Source of the DNA: Marinilabiliales bacterium | Lineage (GTDB): Bacteria; Bacteroidota; Bacteroidia; Bacteroidales; ML635J-15 | Length of the DNA stretch: 64,000 nt | NCBI GenBank assembly: GCA_002869385.1 | Contig: PKTB01000007.1 | Coordinates: 16,729 to 80,728 of the forward strand | Direction: 5' to 3' | Shown: positions 9,898 through 18,525 of the stretch, piece after piece | Numbering within the stretch: the first letter of the stretch is position 1 | Layout: every line of letters begins with the position of its first letter | Made by a program: the position numbers and the translations under genes | The notes under the pieces: generated by a model | What the model was told of the DNA's origin: nothing | The model's database searches: none | What the model saw: only the letters and a program-made list of their open reading frames with translations

Positions 9898-10557
9898 ATG
9901 AAGTTTTTCATTGATACAGCAAATTTAGATCAAATTCGTGAAGCTCAGTCTTTAGGAGTACTTGATGGTGTAACTACTAATCCTTCTTTAATGGCAAAAG
10001 AGGGTATTGCAGGAGAAGAAAATATTAAAAATCATTATTTGAAAATCTGTGAGATCGTTGATGGAGATGTTAGTGCAGAAGTTATTAGCACAGATTATGA
10101 AGGTATGATAAAAGAGGGTGAAGAGTTAGCTGCATTACATCCTCAAATTGTAGTTAAAGTACCTATAATTAAAGATGGTGTCAAAGCAATCAAGTATTTT
10201 TCATCTAAAGGTATTAGAACAAATTGCACACTTGTGTTTAGTGTTGGACAAGCATTATTGGCTGCAAAAGCAGGTGCAACTTATGTTTCTCCTTTTATTG
10301 GTCGTTTAGATGATAATAGTACTGACGGTGTTGAGCTTATTGGACAAATTGTTGAAATGTACAATTATTATGAATTTGAAACTGAGGTTCTAGCTGCTTC
10401 AATAAGACACACAATGCATATTGTAAAATGTCTTGAGATGGGTGCTGATGTAGCAACTTGTCCTCTAAAAGCAATCGAAGGCTTATTAAATCATCCTTTA
10501 ACTGATATAGGTTTAGAAAAGTTTTTAAGCGATTATAATAAGCTTAATAAGAAATAA
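9898..10557 (+). CDS. fsa: fructose-6-phosphate aldolase / short transaldolase
   Basis: The 219-residue length, [17 protein letters not shown] start, [14 protein letters not shown] motif and [12 protein letters not shown] with the Schiff-base Lys define the short class of transaldolases (TalC/FSA group). The enzyme transfers a dihydroxyacetone unit in the cytoplasm, in the non-oxidative pentose phosphate pathway or as a fructose-6-phosphate aldolase; sequence alone does not separate the two activities. Its stop overlaps the next start (TAATG), giving translational coupling to tsaC. Confidence 0.93.
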   Translation: MKFFIDTANLDQIREAQSLGVLDGVTTNPSLMAKEGIAGEENIKNHYLKICEIVDGDVSAEVISTDYEGMIKEGEELAALHPQIVVKVPIIKDGVKAIKYFSSKGIRTNCTLVFSVGQALLAAKAGATYVSPFIGRLDDNSTDGVELIGQIVEMYNYYEFETEVLAASIRHTMHIVKCLEMGADVATCPLKAIEGLLNHPLTDIGLEKFLSDYNKLNKK

Positions 10558-11177
10558 TGGCTGAGTATATAAAATTGTATGCCGATAATCCGGCAGAAAG
10601 ACATATACAAAAAATTGTAAAAGTTTTAAAAAACGGTGGGGTAATCATTTATCCCACCGATACTGTTTATGGTATTGGGTGTGATATTACCAAACCAAAA
10701 GCAATTGAAAAAGTTGCTCAGCTAAAAGGTGTTAAAGTTGCTAAAGCTAATTTCTCATTTATTTGTTTCGATATGAGTCATTTGGCTGATTATACAAAAC
10801 CTTTGAGCAATAATGTTTTCAAACTAATGAAGAGAAACCTTCCCGGGCCTTTTACTTTTATTCTGGAAGCAAATAATAATGTACCAAAGCTTTTTAAGGC
10901 AAATCGAAAATCAATTGGTATTAGAATTCCTGATAATAACATTATTCGTGAAATTGTAAAAGAACTTGGAAATCCTATTTTAACAACTTCACTTAAAGCA
11001 GACGATGAAATAATTGAGTACACAACCGACCCAGAACTTATATATGAGGATTACCAAAATCTTGTTGATATTGTTATTGATGGTGGGTATGGTGGAAATA
11101 TTGCCTCTACAGTTATAGATTGTACTGATGAAGAACCTGAAATTATCAGAATGGGTGAGATTGAGCCTGAATGGTAA
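10557..11177 (+). CDS. tsaC: L-threonylcarbamoyladenylate synthase (Sua5/YrdC/YwlC family)
   Basis: The 206-residue protein has the YrdC-domain signatures GGVIIYPTDTVYGIGCD, KNFSF-like ANFSFICFDM, PGPFTFILEAN and SIGIRIPDN. The enzyme makes threonylcarbamoyl-AMP from threonine, bicarbonate and ATP for the t6A37 modification of ANN-decoding tRNAs. The gene overlaps fsa by one base and converges on trkH, with only 11 bp between the stops. The frame is intact. Confidence 0.92.
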   Translation: MAEYIKLYADNPAERHIQKIVKVLKNGGVIIYPTDTVYGIGCDITKPKAIEKVAQLKGVKVAKANFSFICFDMSHLADYTKPLSNNVFKLMKRNLPGPFTFILEANNNVPKLFKANRKSIGIRIPDNNIIREIVKELGNPILTTSLKADDEIIEYTTDPELIYEDYQNLVDIVIDGGYGGNIASTVIDCTDEEPEIIRMGEIEPEW

Positions 11178-11188
11178 TTGTTTGCGAT

Positions 11189-12640
11189 TTACCTTTTCCA
11201 AAAATACTTTGTAAAGATAATTAGTACAGTAAAAAGTTCTAGACGTCCCATAAGCATCAGAAAACCTAGGAACCATTTTCCAAAGACGCTAATGTTTGCA
11301 AAATTTGAAGCTGGTCCTACATCTCCAATACCAGGTCCGATATTGCCAATACTTGTAGCAACAGCACCAAATGCTGTTTCAAATTCTAAACCCGTCAAAG
11401 ACATTATTAGTGTTCCGAAAGCAATAACCATAATATACAGGATTGTAAATGCTAAAACATTGTTTATGGTATTTTGAGGTAGTGAGGCTTTATTATAACG
11501 TACAGGTAAAACTGCATGTGGGTGTATTAATCTTTTAAACTCCATATATGAATTTCTGAATAATATATGGATTCTGACTACTTTTACACCTCCACCTGTT
11601 GACCCTGATGATCCTCCGACAAACATAAGCATCAGGATTATTACCCAAAATCCTTTTGGAACCCATAATAAATAATCAACTGTGGCATAACCTGTTGTTG
11701 TTACAATAGAGACCACTTGAAACATTGCATGTCTAATAGAATATTCAATGTCATGACCCATAAAATGCCATAAGCCAAAAGCAACAGTAAGACTTGCAAT
11801 TGTAAGTATGATTAGATAGAACTTAATCTCAGTGTTTTTTAAGACTTTCTTAAATTGACCGGTAATCATAAAATAACTAAGTGCAAAGTTTGTCCCGGCC
11901 ACAATCATAAAAAAGATTATCACATAATGAATGTATGCTGAGTCGAAAGCTGCAATGCTCGCTTGTTTAGTGGAGTAACCACCGGTAGCCATTGTTGTAA
12001 ATGCATGATTAACAGCGTCAAATACAGACATGCCACCCAAATAAAGTAATATCGCTTCAGTTAGTGTAAAACCAAAATAAACCATCCAGAGTTTTTTTGC
12101 AGTACCTTTTATTCTTGGATGAAGTTTGTAGGTAGATATTCCAGGGACTTCAGCATTGAAAAGTTGCAGACCACCTACTTTTATTAACGGAATAATAGCA
12201 ATGGATAAAACAATAATTCCCATACCTCCAAGCCACTGAGTAGTGCTTCGCCAAAGTAATAATCCATGTGGTATTTCTTCAATATTGTTGAGAATAGATG
12301 CACCGGTTGTTGTAAAACCTGAAATGGTTTCAAAAAATGCATCAGTATACGAAGGTATTGCTTTACTTATGTAAAATGGGATGGCTCCAAAGAAAGATAA
12401 AATTAACCAACTTAAAGTCACAATTAAATATGCTTCTCGTTTCTCTACTTTTTTCTCTGTTTTTCTAAAAAGAAGGACTAAAATTAGCCCAGTAATTAGA
12501 GTTATACCTGTAGATAATAGCAAAAAAGGCAAGTCATATTCTCCGTAAATAGCTGAGACTAAGGAGGAAATGCCCATAAAGAAGCTCTCTACTAAAAGAA
12601 GAGCTCCCATAACCAATAATATTAGTTTATATTTAATCAT
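11189..12640 (-). CDS. trkH: TrkH-family potassium uptake protein
   Basis: An integral membrane K+ translocation subunit of about 483 residues with four repeated membrane-pore-membrane units. Selectivity-loop segments are visible as TTTGAS, TMATGGYST, TTTGYATV and ATSIGNIGPGIG, and the GGSSGSTGGGVKVVRI motif is typical. I choose the Met at 12640 (MIKYKLILLVMG) over the upstream Met at 12706: a -7 box at 12652-12659 would leave the longer start outside the transcript, and the upstream 22 residues are low-complexity. No trkA gene is adjacent in this window. Confidence 0.9.
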   Translation of the reverse strand: MIKYKLILLVMGALLLVESFFMGISSLVSAIYGEYDLPFLLLSTGITLITGLILVLLFRKTEKKVEKREAYLIVTLSWLILSFFGAIPFYISKAIPSYTDAFFETISGFTTTGASILNNIEEIPHGLLLWRSTTQWLGGMGIIVLSIAIIPLIKVGGLQLFNAEVPGISTYKLHPRIKGTAKKLWMVYFGFTLTEAILLYLGGMSVFDAVNHAFTTMATGGYSTKQASIAAFDSAYIHYVIIFFMIVAGTNFALSYFMITGQFKKVLKNTEIKFYLIILTIASLTVAFGLWHFMGHDIEYSIRHAMFQVVSIVTTTGYATVDYLLWVPKGFWVIILMLMFVGGSSGSTGGGVKVVRIHILFRNSYMEFKRLIHPHAVLPVRYNKASLPQNTINNVLAFTILYIMVIAFGTLIMSLTGLEFETAFGAVATSIGNIGPGIGDVGPASNFANISVFGKWFLGFLMLMGRLELFTVLIIFTKYFWKR

Positions 12641-12651
12641 CCTTTGCGCTG

Positions 12652-12659
12652 CAAATATA
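12652..12659 (-). promoter_or_regulatory. Bacteroidota -7 box for trkH
   Basis: On the minus strand the bases read TATATTTG (TAnnTTTG). The box is only 12 bp before the chosen trkH start, implying a very short leader, and it argues against the longer reading frame. Confidence 0.5.
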
Positions 12660-12715
12660 GAACTATTTTTTTGCAATTTTTTTTCAAAAAAAATTTTATT
12701 TTTCAAAAAACTGTT

Positions 12716-12723
12716 TACCTTTG
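12716..12723 (+). promoter_or_regulatory. -7 box of the tRNA-Pro promoter
   Basis: TACCTTTG matches TAnnTTTG, stands in an A/T-only stretch and precedes the degenerate tRNA copy by about 43 bp. It probably drives transcription through both tRNA-like units. Confidence 0.55.
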
Positions 12724-12765
12724 CAGTCCGAAATTAAACAAACGTTCTTTAAATTTAATTTCATA

Positions 12766-12833
12766 CGGGGTGTAGCGCAGTCCGGTTAGCGCATCCCGAC
12801 TTTTGGGTCGGGAGGGTCGCAAGTCAGATTGTC
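12766..12833 (+). pseudogene. degenerate tRNA-Pro-like copy
   Basis: The first 30 bases up to the end of the D arm are identical to the intact tRNA-Pro 106 bp downstream. The anticodon arm pairs (TCCCGA with TCGGGA) but encloses an eight-base loop, one too many. The T arm (GTCGCAAGTCAGATTGTC) has lost the GTTCGAAT core, and the 3' half of the acceptor stem (CACCCCG) is absent. It is unlikely to be a working tRNA. It could be a decayed tandem duplicate or a remnant left by integration of an element at the tRNA. Confidence 0.6.
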
Positions 12834-12871
12834 AAAACCGAAAGTTCTTAAAAAGAATGAAATTAATAATA

Positions 12872-12946
12872 CGGGGTGTAGCGCAGTCCGGTTAGCGCAC
12901 CTGCTTTGGGAGCAGGGGGTCGGGAGTTCGAATCTCTCCACCCCGA
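12872..12946 (+). tRNA. tRNA-Pro (anticodon TGG)
   Basis: All four arms fold: acceptor CGGGGTG with CACCCCG, D arm GCGC with GCGC, anticodon stem CCTGC with GCAGG around loop TTTGGGA (anticodon TGG), and a T arm with GTTCGAATC. The length is 75 nt with discriminator A; CCA is not encoded. A terminator follows immediately. The accessory region starts on its 3' side. Confidence 0.95.
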
Positions 12947-12956
12947 CAGAAATAGC

Positions 12957-12994
12957 AAGGGTTTCAGAATGTTAAATTTTGAGACCCTTTTTAT
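12957..12994 (+). terminator. Rho-independent terminator after tRNA-Pro
   Basis: AAGGGTTTCAGA and TTTGAGACCCTT form an imperfect stem, followed by TTTATT. Confidence 0.65.
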
Positions 12995-13117
12995 TTGATA
13001 CATTATTTGATACATTTATTTGAAAAGAAAACAACAATAAACGATAAGAAAAAGGAATATAGTATGTTACTGAGTGCCTTATTTAGTAAGCATTATCGTA
13101 AATTGACAATATTTAAA

Positions 13118-13150
13118 AACGCCTATCAAATTGATATTGTGATAGGCGTT
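13118..13150. terminator. hairpin terminator downstream of the DUF6266 gene
   Basis: AACGCCTATCA and TGATAGGCGTT are a perfect 11-bp inverted repeat with an 11-base loop, with A-rich sequence on the left and TTATTAT on the right, so it could work in both directions. It lies 44 bp beyond the end of the leftward DUF6266 gene. Confidence 0.7.
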
Positions 13151-13193
13151 TATTATTTCAATGAAAAAATAGACTGTGAGCAAGATATAAATT

Positions 13194-14825
13194 CTAAATA
13201 TTTACCGTTGCATCCATAATAACAGGGTAATCTTGTAGCATTGTTTTCTTGTACTTTCTAGGATTGCTTGTTTGAAAGCGAATAAGTGCTTCTCTGGTGT
13301 AAGACTCCATAGGAATGACCCAATTGTTTGGATTTGATAAATATGGCTTTATCGCCTTTAAAACGCCCTCAGGCACCTTGTCATGATTGTGATTTGAAAC
13401 AATAGATGCAGGGGTTAAGTTATATACTTTTGAACCTCTGCGAGGTGGCATTTTCCATATTTCAATAAGTTCAGGCATATATTTAGTAATAACATAATAT
13501 GTTTGACCAGGAATCAATTTAGAATAATAGAATTCATGGTTTTCGTTAAGTTTGATATTGTCCAATATTTGACCTTTATTCGAAATAATTGTAATTTCGA
13601 ACTCATTGTAATCAATAGCCTGAGGAATTCCAGTAACGATACCACTTTCATAAGCAGAAATGAAATCTTCACATAATTCATTTATGTTTCCAAAAACTCC
13701 ACATTGATTTGGTTCAAGGCTAAAAGATAAAGGACATGCGCCATAATAATGATATAATGCATCAAAATAAGGTGTTTTTACTACAGCTATATCTTTGTCA
13801 TAGTACAAACGGTTAAAGCATCCAATTTGTTCATCTCTATCATTTAATACGTTATACAGCACAATTAAACCAACAATTTGAGCAGGTTCCTTTACATTTT
13901 CTATAAAAGGAAAATCATGTATCTGCAGATACTTTGTATTTAAATCAACAGTCCCCATTTTTGTTATAAGTCTTATTCTTAGACCAACTACGTTTTTAGT
14001 TGAAAAATCCACTGGTAAAAGATGTGTTTTAAGGTCGATTACTAAATCTGCATTAGTTGAATCACCTATAAGTGAAACATCCAAAGCATCAGGTGGAATG
14101 GGGTCATATTCAAAGTCGATGTTAAACCCTTCAACTTCTGATAAAGGTGTAAAAGGACGCGGTGTTGTGTTTTCATTAACGGATTCATATATTTCATCCC
14201 ATCTGTAATCAGCAAGAGGAATAAGCCAAAACTGACCTCTGTCAAAGAAATTTTTGAATGTTTTGCTACTATTAGCTTGTTCAAATTCACAATAGAAGTA
14301 TCCATCAGGCATGTACTTTAAGAGATTGTCAATATTGAAAGTATAAGGTTCATTAAATTGTTTAGATACACCTAACATTGAACAAGCTATAAGAGGAAAA
14401 TCTGAGATAGAAGAAATATAATTTGGATCTTCGTATTTGATTTTTAGACGGTCAATGTAAGGATCATAATCAGATTTTGTTATTTTAACTGGCAAAAGAT
14501 TGTCTTTGCCAAATTTAATATTATCTAAATCAATATTGCCTAGTTCATCAACTACAGGCATATTGTCTTTAATTGCTTTTGCCCAGGGTGTTGTATTTAC
14601 TGCATGATTAGAATTTAACATTTTAATAAAGGTCCCATTTAAGGGAGATAAAAAGGATTGCAGAGCCGACATTCTGAGTCTTTGTTTCTTTTGTGCTGGG
14701 GAATTTGCATCCGAAATTTTACCTACATACGCCCTTGCTGTTTTAATACGATTCCATTTAGAAAACACTACGTTTCCAAGCTTACCTGAGGCATCGCCAA
14801 TAAAACCATTACTTAATTTTGCCAT
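13194..14825 (-). CDS. DUF6266-type protein, large C-terminal extension
   Basis: The start at 14825 (MAKLSNGFIGDASGKLGNVV) is chosen because this segment aligns with the start of its neighbour; the longer frame adds 21 residues with no similarity. The N-terminal 60 residues carry the DUF6266 pattern (G.asGKlG.vVfskw, R.y..k.sd..sp.Q..qR...). The other ~480 residues are mixed beta-rich sequence with no motif I recognise. DUF6266 proteins are common in Bacteroidota and have no known function. It forms an operon-like pair with the gene at 14926. Confidence 0.8.
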   Translation of the reverse strand: MAKLSNGFIGDASGKLGNVVFSKWNRIKTARAYVGKISDANSPAQKKQRLRMSALQSFLSPLNGTFIKMLNSNHAVNTTPWAKAIKDNMPVVDELGNIDLDNIKFGKDNLLPVKITKSDYDPYIDRLKIKYEDPNYISSISDFPLIACSMLGVSKQFNEPYTFNIDNLLKYMPDGYFYCEFEQANSSKTFKNFFDRGQFWLIPLADYRWDEIYESVNENTTPRPFTPLSEVEGFNIDFEYDPIPPDALDVSLIGDSTNADLVIDLKTHLLPVDFSTKNVVGLRIRLITKMGTVDLNTKYLQIHDFPFIENVKEPAQIVGLIVLYNVLNDRDEQIGCFNRLYYDKDIAVVKTPYFDALYHYYGACPLSFSLEPNQCGVFGNINELCEDFISAYESGIVTGIPQAIDYNEFEITIISNKGQILDNIKLNENHEFYYSKLIPGQTYYVITKYMPELIEIWKMPPRRGSKVYNLTPASIVSNHNHDKVPEGVLKAIKPYLSNPNNWVIPMESYTREALIRFQTSNPRKYKKTMLQDYPVIMDATVNI

Positions 14826-14925
14826 TTTTGTAAAAATTAAAATTACAACTTGCTTAAAAAAATAGATGTTGCCGGCATAAGCTGACAACCTCCATTAAGC
14901 CGAACTACCTAAAACATATATTTAT

Positions 14926-15570
14926 TTATGCTAAAATTGTCACTGACCCAACATAAGAGCTATCTGCAACCTTGTCGCCAGCTTCAGTCATAAATGAAAG
15001 GTACACATGAACATCATCACCAACCCATGCAACAGGAACAACTATGTCATAAGTGCCATCAGCGCGCGTCTTCAGAGTCGTGTTTGAAACAACATTAGGA
15101 CTATTAGGATTTAAAATAAGCATTAAAGCTTTGTCGGTTCCCAATGCATCGCCAGAACCAGTATTATCCATCCAATCAATTGTAACTGAATTACCTGCAA
15201 TAGCAGTTGCAGAACTACCTTCTGAACCAGTCAAAGTACCTCTACTAACTAGTAATAGAGTGTAATCAATTTCATAATCAGGATAGGCACCTGTGATAAC
15301 ATTCTGAATGTTGGTTTGCATAAAGGAATTGAATTGAGACATTCCGATTGCTGTTTGTTTGAAACCTATACGGATGAATGCAAGAAATTTTCTTGAAAGT
15401 TCAACCATAAGTGAAAATTTAGATCTTTGTTCTCTTTGTGCGAGAGTTTTAGGGTTTCTAACCTCAATAGGTTTAGACCTCATTGTGTTTTTTCCAAATT
15501 GTTTTGAAAAAACTGCACTGGCGAATTTGCCTTTGGTGCGCCCAGTAATGGGATTTTGTACAATTGCCAT
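14926..15570 (-). CDS. DUF6266-family protein
   Basis: A 214-residue protein starting MAIVQNPITGRTKGKFAS, with the family pattern GKfasavFskqfGkn..RskPieVrNPkT.aQ..QR.kF and a C-terminal beta-rich half. This is the usual size of DUF6266 proteins; function unknown. It lies about 100 bp upstream of the larger family member on the same strand. The two are first in the accessory region after tRNA-Pro. Confidence 0.82.
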   Translation of the reverse strand: MAIVQNPITGRTKGKFASAVFSKQFGKNTMRSKPIEVRNPKTLAQREQRSKFSLMVELSRKFLAFIRIGFKQTAIGMSQFNSFMQTNIQNVITGAYPDYEIDYTLLLVSRGTLTGSEGSSATAIAGNSVTIDWMDNTGSGDALGTDKALMLILNPNSPNVVSNTTLKTRADGTYDIVVPVAWVGDDVHVYLSFMTEAGDKVADSSYVGSVTILA

Positions 15571-15817
15571 AATTTTAAATTTTAAATTACTAACTAAAAA
15601 AAATACTTAAACAGTTCTTTGTATTCAAATTTTCAAGCGGCTTTGATTGGGAGTTAATACCTTTTTGAGTCACTTAATAAAAGTTGTTTTTAACGAACTA
15701 TAGCAAATATACGGACAAAAGATGCCGGATATAACATGTCTGTAGCTTATGCAATGTGATGCTTTGAAATGCATTGTAATGCACAATAAAAAAAGAGTGC
15801 AGTGGCTCTCTTAATTG

Positions 15818-16291
15818 TTATTGAAGTTGATAACTTTGATAATTTCCATTAATTAACTCACAACCATATTTCAGTCGGATTTCGTCAATTGACATTGGTT
15901 TACTATTGGGAGCTTTGAATTCAGGTGGTCTAAAATACCACATGATTTTTTTAGGAGCAAAGAAAAATCCTAATTTTTTTAAAATGATACGGTGACAATA
16001 CGTATTCCCAGAAAGCCAGAGCCAATCACCTATCAACTCAATGATAATTCCATTAAGCTTAACAATCTGGTCAATCAAATCAGGATACCTGAGAAAGTCA
16101 TCTTGGTTAAGTTTGGACTGTTTTTCAAAAGAGAAAAACGGATTTTTGATGATTTGCGAGTACTCGCAGTTAATATTTTGCATTATTTCTGTGCTTCCAC
16201 CCCTATCAGGATGGTGCAAAAGAGCTAATTTTTTGTACTAGCGCTTGACTTCATCAAGTGTTGTACAGTCATTGAAATACGTGGTTTTCAT
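15818..16291 (-). pseudogene. J-domain (DnaJ-like) protein with in-frame TAG at codon 18
   Basis: The 158-codon frame from ATG 16291 reads MKTTYFNDCTTLDEVKR, then TAG (16238-16240), then YKKLALLHHPDRGGS. That is helix II and the HPD loop of a J domain, so the stop lies inside the domain. A Glu codon GAG here (KREYKKLA) would be normal for the family. J domains activate the ATPase of DnaK partners. The C-terminal ~90 residues (WLWLSGNTYCHRI, KIMWYFRPPEFK) are seen in small J proteins of mobile elements. No other DnaJ part is present. Confidence 0.72.
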
Positions 16292-16416
16292 AGGCAATTT
16301 ATTTTAATTTGAGTAACTAATTTCAATTAGTGCGAAAAAATCTGCGACAAAAGGCGATATAAAGAAAATGACATTAAAAAAAGCTTATGCACCAACCAAG
16401 CTGAGCGAAGGGTGAA

Positions 16417-16491
16417 TTGCAAGGTTTTTGCAAAAAAAATACTACCTGAAAGTGTGTAGATTTTTTTTGCAAAACTTGTATAACCTTGCAA
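16417..16491. repeat. long imperfect inverted repeat in ORF-free DNA
   Basis: TTGCAAGG at the left pairs with CCTTGCAA at the right, and inside that TTTTTGCAAAAAAAATACTAC pairs with the opposing GTAGATTTTTTTTGCAAAA. The arms are about 28-35 bases. It could be a strong hairpin or the remnant of a small mobile element. Confidence 0.6.
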
Positions 16492-16572
16492 GGGCGTTGG
16501 GGGCTTATCTTTGTATAAGTTTTTATTAAATGACACAAAATCATTAGTATAAATACAAATCAAACAATCTTA

Positions 16573-16773
16573 CTAAATCATTGGATTTTGGCCATTGAAG
16601 AATCTTTTAATAAGTGTGATAATTTTGACGATGTAAACAAAGACAAGAATTTTTGTGAAAAATCTTGTAATAGCATTAATCTTTGAGACTGAAATTCTTG
16701 AAAGAATTAGCGTAACTAAAGTAAACCATGTAAAATACGCAATCAGAGTGAGCATTAAATAATCTGTAATCAT
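16573..16773 (-). CDS. small hypothetical membrane protein
   Basis: A 66-residue frame with two hydrophobic segments, one around residues 5-24 (LMLTLIAYFTWFTLVTLIL) and one around 42-57, and a basic tail (LIKRFFNGQNP). I do not recognise a family. The composition is that of a real small membrane protein, but codon evidence is weak and there is no paired gene. It could be chance in this AT-rich stretch. Confidence 0.35.
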   Translation of the reverse strand: MITDYLMLTLIAYFTWFTLVTLILSRISVSKINAITRFFTKILVFVYIVKIITLIKRFFNGQNPMI

Positions 16774-16779
16774 AAGTAA

Positions 16780-17901
16780 TAATTTTATTTTTTTGTTATT
16801 CTATGCGCGAAGTATAAAAAGTTCGCACATGCAATAATTAATAAGCATAGATTGCCAAAAAGTAAATAGTTAAGCTTGAAAAAAATAAAATATTTTGGGG
16901 TGGGTGGTCGGGGGGCGGTGTGTTGGAAGGGTTTGGTGTGTGTGTTTAAATTTGGTTAGGATTGAAAATTTGGCTTAGATTGGCATGGGGAGAATGGCAA
17001 AAGCCTAATTTGGTGCGGTAGCGAAATGATAGCAATTGAACGAAGTGGAGCTGATTGAGATTCTGGAAGTTTGCGGACAGTTTCAAAGAAGCGTAACTGA
17101 GTGAATGAGCTATTATTACAGCAACAGGAAATTTAAAAACCATATCAAAATCGAAGGGTTGGCAAGGATGGGTTAAATAAACTTGCATAGCTCCTATGAG
17201 GGAGATGGGTTTTTGGCGTGATATTTTGTACAGAGGAAGGAAGGATAATTTACTTTCATGAGGTACGAAAAAAGTGTATTATGTGTGAGTGCGAAATTAA
17301 AGTGACTGACTGAAATGAAACGTAATGTTTATCTGGTAGCTTGCGGACAGCTATAATGAAGTGGAAAAGAAAGAGGGCACTTTGATTGCAGCATAAAGGC
17401 ATACAAAAGGCATGACAAAAAAGAAGGACATTGCTCTATAGTAAATAGATGATAATACCTATGATGGTGTTTTGCAAATTTGAGGGTTGGCTCTAAAAAG
17501 GGTAGGCTGTGGGGCTATTTAACATAACTGACTTATGTGACAGCTTTGGTATTATATAGGGATTGTGTGGCTGCGCACATAAGAAGCTGTTATGTTACTT
17601 AGCTTTGGGTTGTTTTATTTTTTTGCGCAAACGAAACGGTGGGGGCGGTTGGAGTGTAGTGTTTTTTTGATTAGCATGAGTATAAGCTCTTTGCATTCGG
17701 AGCGCAGTGATAACCAGCAATGATATGCAATGTGCTTGTGTGTGTTGGCATTGCAAAAAATGTGACAAAAATAAAATGACAGAAGACTTGGCTAAGGTTG
17801 GAATAATAAAAGACTGCCTTTATAAAGTAAAAAGACCATGCAAACCACGAACTTTATTTTAAACATGAGTGGTGGGGATTTTGACTAAATAACTGCAAAA
17901 A
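16780..17901. other. ORF-free G-rich stretch
   Basis: About 1.1 kb without a credible gene. The plus strand is rich in G and poor in C, unlike the rest of the window (for example GGTGGGTGGTCGGGGGGCGG near 16900 and GGTGGGGGCGGTTGGAG near 17638). It contains two diverged copies of a segment with CTGGAAG or CTGGTAG, then TTGCGGACAG, at about 17063 and 17332, and the inverted repeat at 17520-17597. It may be decayed DNA of a mobile element or hold a structured RNA. Confidence 0.45.
17520..17597. repeat. 78-bp inverted repeat
   Basis: The left arm TAACATAACTGACTTATGTG and the right arm CACATAAGAAGCTGTTATGT plus TA are near-complementary, and inner bases AGC and GCT add further pairing. The layout resembles a folded recombination site or an RNA hairpin. 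Only one copy was found in the window. Confidence 0.6.
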
Positions 17902-18420
17902 TCAATCTTGATCAGCAGCTAATTTTGCCAGAGCTCCAAGAGCTAGGGCAAATAACCCCCAACCTGCAACTTTGCTATTTTTGGAGGCTAATCCTGCGAC
18001 AACGGCAGTCCCTCCTGATAATAGTAAAGTATTACTTGCTGTATTTACTTGACGGCTATATTTACGACCTATCTGTACGAAGTTTTTATAATGTTCGCAG
18101 TTGTTAAAAATGAGATTGTAATTTTTACTATCTTTATAGGTAAAAGCTCTTTGGACTGCCAAATCCCGTTGATGATTAGTCCAATTAAAGCGATCTATTT
18201 TTGTTGGTTCAAGAGTTTGTAAAAAATGATTGACTTCTTTATCTGTAAGGATAGTTACTCCATTGGTATAGTTTGCTGCAAATACTGGACGATTAGTGTA
18301 TTCTTCTCGGCCAAGATAAACAGTAAAATGATCGAACATACCAAAGAACTTTTTTTTGAGCATGATTGCATCCCCTGGTCTTAAGCTGTTGTTTATTACA
18401 AAATGTTCTGAATATGACAT
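17902..18420 (-). CDS. LRAT/NlpC-P60-like acyltransferase-fold protein with membrane tail
   Basis: The 172-residue protein has the two LRAT-family blocks: LRPGDAIMLKKK followed by DHFTVYLG with the catalytic His near residue 31, and FNNCEHYKNFVQIG with the catalytic Cys near residue 108 in the NCEH motif. A glycine/alanine-rich hydrophobic tail (about 128-168) probably sits in a membrane, as in eukaryotic HRASLS/LRAT enzymes. These are thiol enzymes that move acyl groups between lipids or cleave them. The gene stands alone between ORF-free DNA and the next operon. Substrate unknown. Confidence 0.75.
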   Translation of the reverse strand: MSYSEHFVINNSLRPGDAIMLKKKFFGMFDHFTVYLGREEYTNRPVFAANYTNGVTILTDKEVNHFLQTLEPTKIDRFNWTNHQRDLAVQRAFTYKDSKNYNLIFNNCEHYKNFVQIGRKYSRQVNTASNTLLLSGGTAVVAGLASKNSKVAGWGLFALALGALAKLAADQD

Positions 18421-18525
18421 AAAACAATAATTTTAAATTTCAAAAACAAAAATATATCAAAAACTTACTAGATTGGCAGATGACATTAGATGACAGGGTA
18501 GATGACATAGTAGATGACAACATAT

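Noticed and set aside
12995..13219. 74-codon frame after tRNA-Pro on the plus strand
   Set aside because: It crosses the terminator hairpin at 13118-13150 and the end of the DUF6266 gene; composition is not protein-like.
16327..16563. 78-codon frame on the minus strand
   Set aside because: Most of it lies in the inverted repeat at 16417-16491; likely chance.
17520..17597. Integron attC site
   Set aside because: The arms resemble an attC in general shape and the left end has ATTTAAC, but the right end lacks GTTRRRY, no integrase gene is seen and there is only one copy.
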